NCBI GenBank assembly: GCA_947259765.1
Contig: CAMYNG010000009.1
Span: 1-64,000 of the forward strand
DNA from: an uncultured Ectothiorhodospiraceae bacterium
GTDB lineage: Bacteria > Pseudomonadota > Gammaproteobacteria > CAMYNG01
Length of the DNA: 64,000 bases
Direction: 5' to 3'
Part shown: positions 63,497 to 64,000 of the stretch, piece after piece
Numbering within the stretch: position 1 is the stretch's first letter
How the letters are laid out: each line of letters starts with the position of its first letter
Notes under the pieces: generated by a model
The model's input: the letters and a program-made list of their open reading frames with translations, nothing else
Told to the model about the DNA's origin: nothing
The model's database searches: none
Made by a program: the position numbers and the translations under genes

Positions 63497-64000
63497 TTAC
63501 TTATAAACTGGTAGCCGCTTGCAGATTTCCAACACATTGGCCTGGATTCTTTCGGTAGTTGCGCTGTCGCCGCGCGCGTCGATTACGTCGCAAATCCAGG
63601 AGGCAAGCTGGGTGGCCTCATCTTTGTTGAACCCGCGGGTCGTGATCGCGGGTGTGCCAATACGGATACCGCTGGTCACAAACGGTGACTGTGGATCGTT
63701 CGGCACAGCATTCTTGTTTACCGTAATGTTGGACGCATCGAGCCAGGCATCGACGTCCTTGCCGGTTAGACCCTGTTGAATAAAGCTAACCAGAAACAAA
63801 TGGTTGTCAGTGCCGCCTGAAATCACATCAAAACCGCGATCAAGAAATACCTGTGCCATCGCACGCGCGTTCTCAACAACTTGTTTCTGGTAGGTCTTAA
63901 ACTCGGGTTGCAGGGCTTCCTTGAACGCCACCGCTTTGGCGGCGATTACATGCATCAGCGGGCCACCCTGGGTTCCCGGAAACACCATCGAGTTGAGTTT
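63497..64000 (-). CDS. glyA: Serine hydroxymethyltransferase, C-terminal part (cut by window end)
   Basis: GlyA converts serine to glycine and methylene-tetrahydrofolate using PLP. The 167 visible residues are the C-terminal third: the frame is open to the window edge and includes [20 protein letters not shown] and the downstream [11 protein letters not shown] and [17 protein letters not shown]. The PLP lysine lies beyond the edge. It ends before nrdR with the repeat at its stop. Confidence 0.96.
   Translation of the reverse strand, partial: KLNSMVFPGTQGGPLMHVIAAKAVAFKEALQPEFKTYQKQVVENARAMAQVFLDRGFDVISGGTDNHLFLVSFIQQGLTGKDVDAWLDASNITVNKNAVPNDPQSPFVTSGIRIGTPAITTRGFNKDEATQLASWICDVIDARGDSATTERIQANVLEICKRLPVYK

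Overview
The window is a chromosomal segment of a gammaproteobacterium of moderate GC content, probably not an enteric. The basis is gene order: the rpsP-rimM-trmD-rplS ribosomal operon with ffh beside it; rnr-rlmB-rpsF-priB-rpsR-rplI-dnaB-alr; the tsaE-amiC-mutL-miaA-hfq-hflX-hflK-hflC-(DUF2065)-purA supercluster; and glyA-nrdR-ribD-ribE-ribB-ribH-nusB-thiL-pgpA. PriB, the HflKC/DUF2065 set and a MutL without the endonuclease motif all fit Gammaproteobacteria. I cannot assign a genus.

Layout. 0-6.8 kb (minus strand): the start of an Ogt-like DNA repair gene, a TPR protein split by a frameshift, the rplS/trmD/rimM/rpsP operon closed by a clear terminator, ffh and a metallo-beta-lactamase-fold phosphodiesterase. 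7-10.4 kb (plus): the cytochrome-assembly-like YpjD, a CorC/HlyC protein, an FHA protein and a PilZ protein. 10.4-20.3 kb (minus): radA, an ABM-domain protein, alr, dnaB, the rplI/rpsR/priB/rpsF operon, rlmB and rnr. A tRNA-Leu(CAG) with a well-formed promoter follows. 20.9-26.1 kb: an RND efflux pump and its adaptor, divergent from a TetR regulator, with a perfect palindrome overlapping the pump promoter. 26.4-28.2 kb: cbpA-cbpM-trxC behind a structured leader. 28.3-41.4 kb (minus): purA back to nnr. 41.4-47.6 kb (plus): queG, mobB, moeA and a Lon protease with a textbook sigma-32 promoter. 47.6-49.9 kb (minus): a SulP transporter and a thioredoxin. 50-57 kb is the accessory part: unknown exported proteins, a 50-residue secreted peptide, two retropepsin-like proteases, an EF-hand protein, a GFA-family protein and YgiQ. 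57.1-64 kb (minus): pgpA, thiL, nusB, the riboflavin genes, nrdR and the end of glyA.

Most genes are housekeeping: translation, replication, tRNA and rRNA modification, protein quality control, cofactor synthesis. The less explained material is in non-coding structure and small proteins. Three interspersed palindromic repeat families sit between genes (a CACAGAG family with four copies, a GACGAGG family with two copies that touch gene stop codons, and one CCGGAAT-type palindrome). There is also a strong hairpin between rpsP and rimM, a Fur-box-like palindrome before an unknown gene pair, in-gene tandem repeats (RNase R, S6), and two likely single-base frameshifts (TPR gene, priB start) that may be assembly errors.

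No prophage, insertion sequence, CRISPR array or obvious new defence system was seen. The nearest thing to an undescribed unit is the 50-57 kb group of small secreted or periplasmic proteins.
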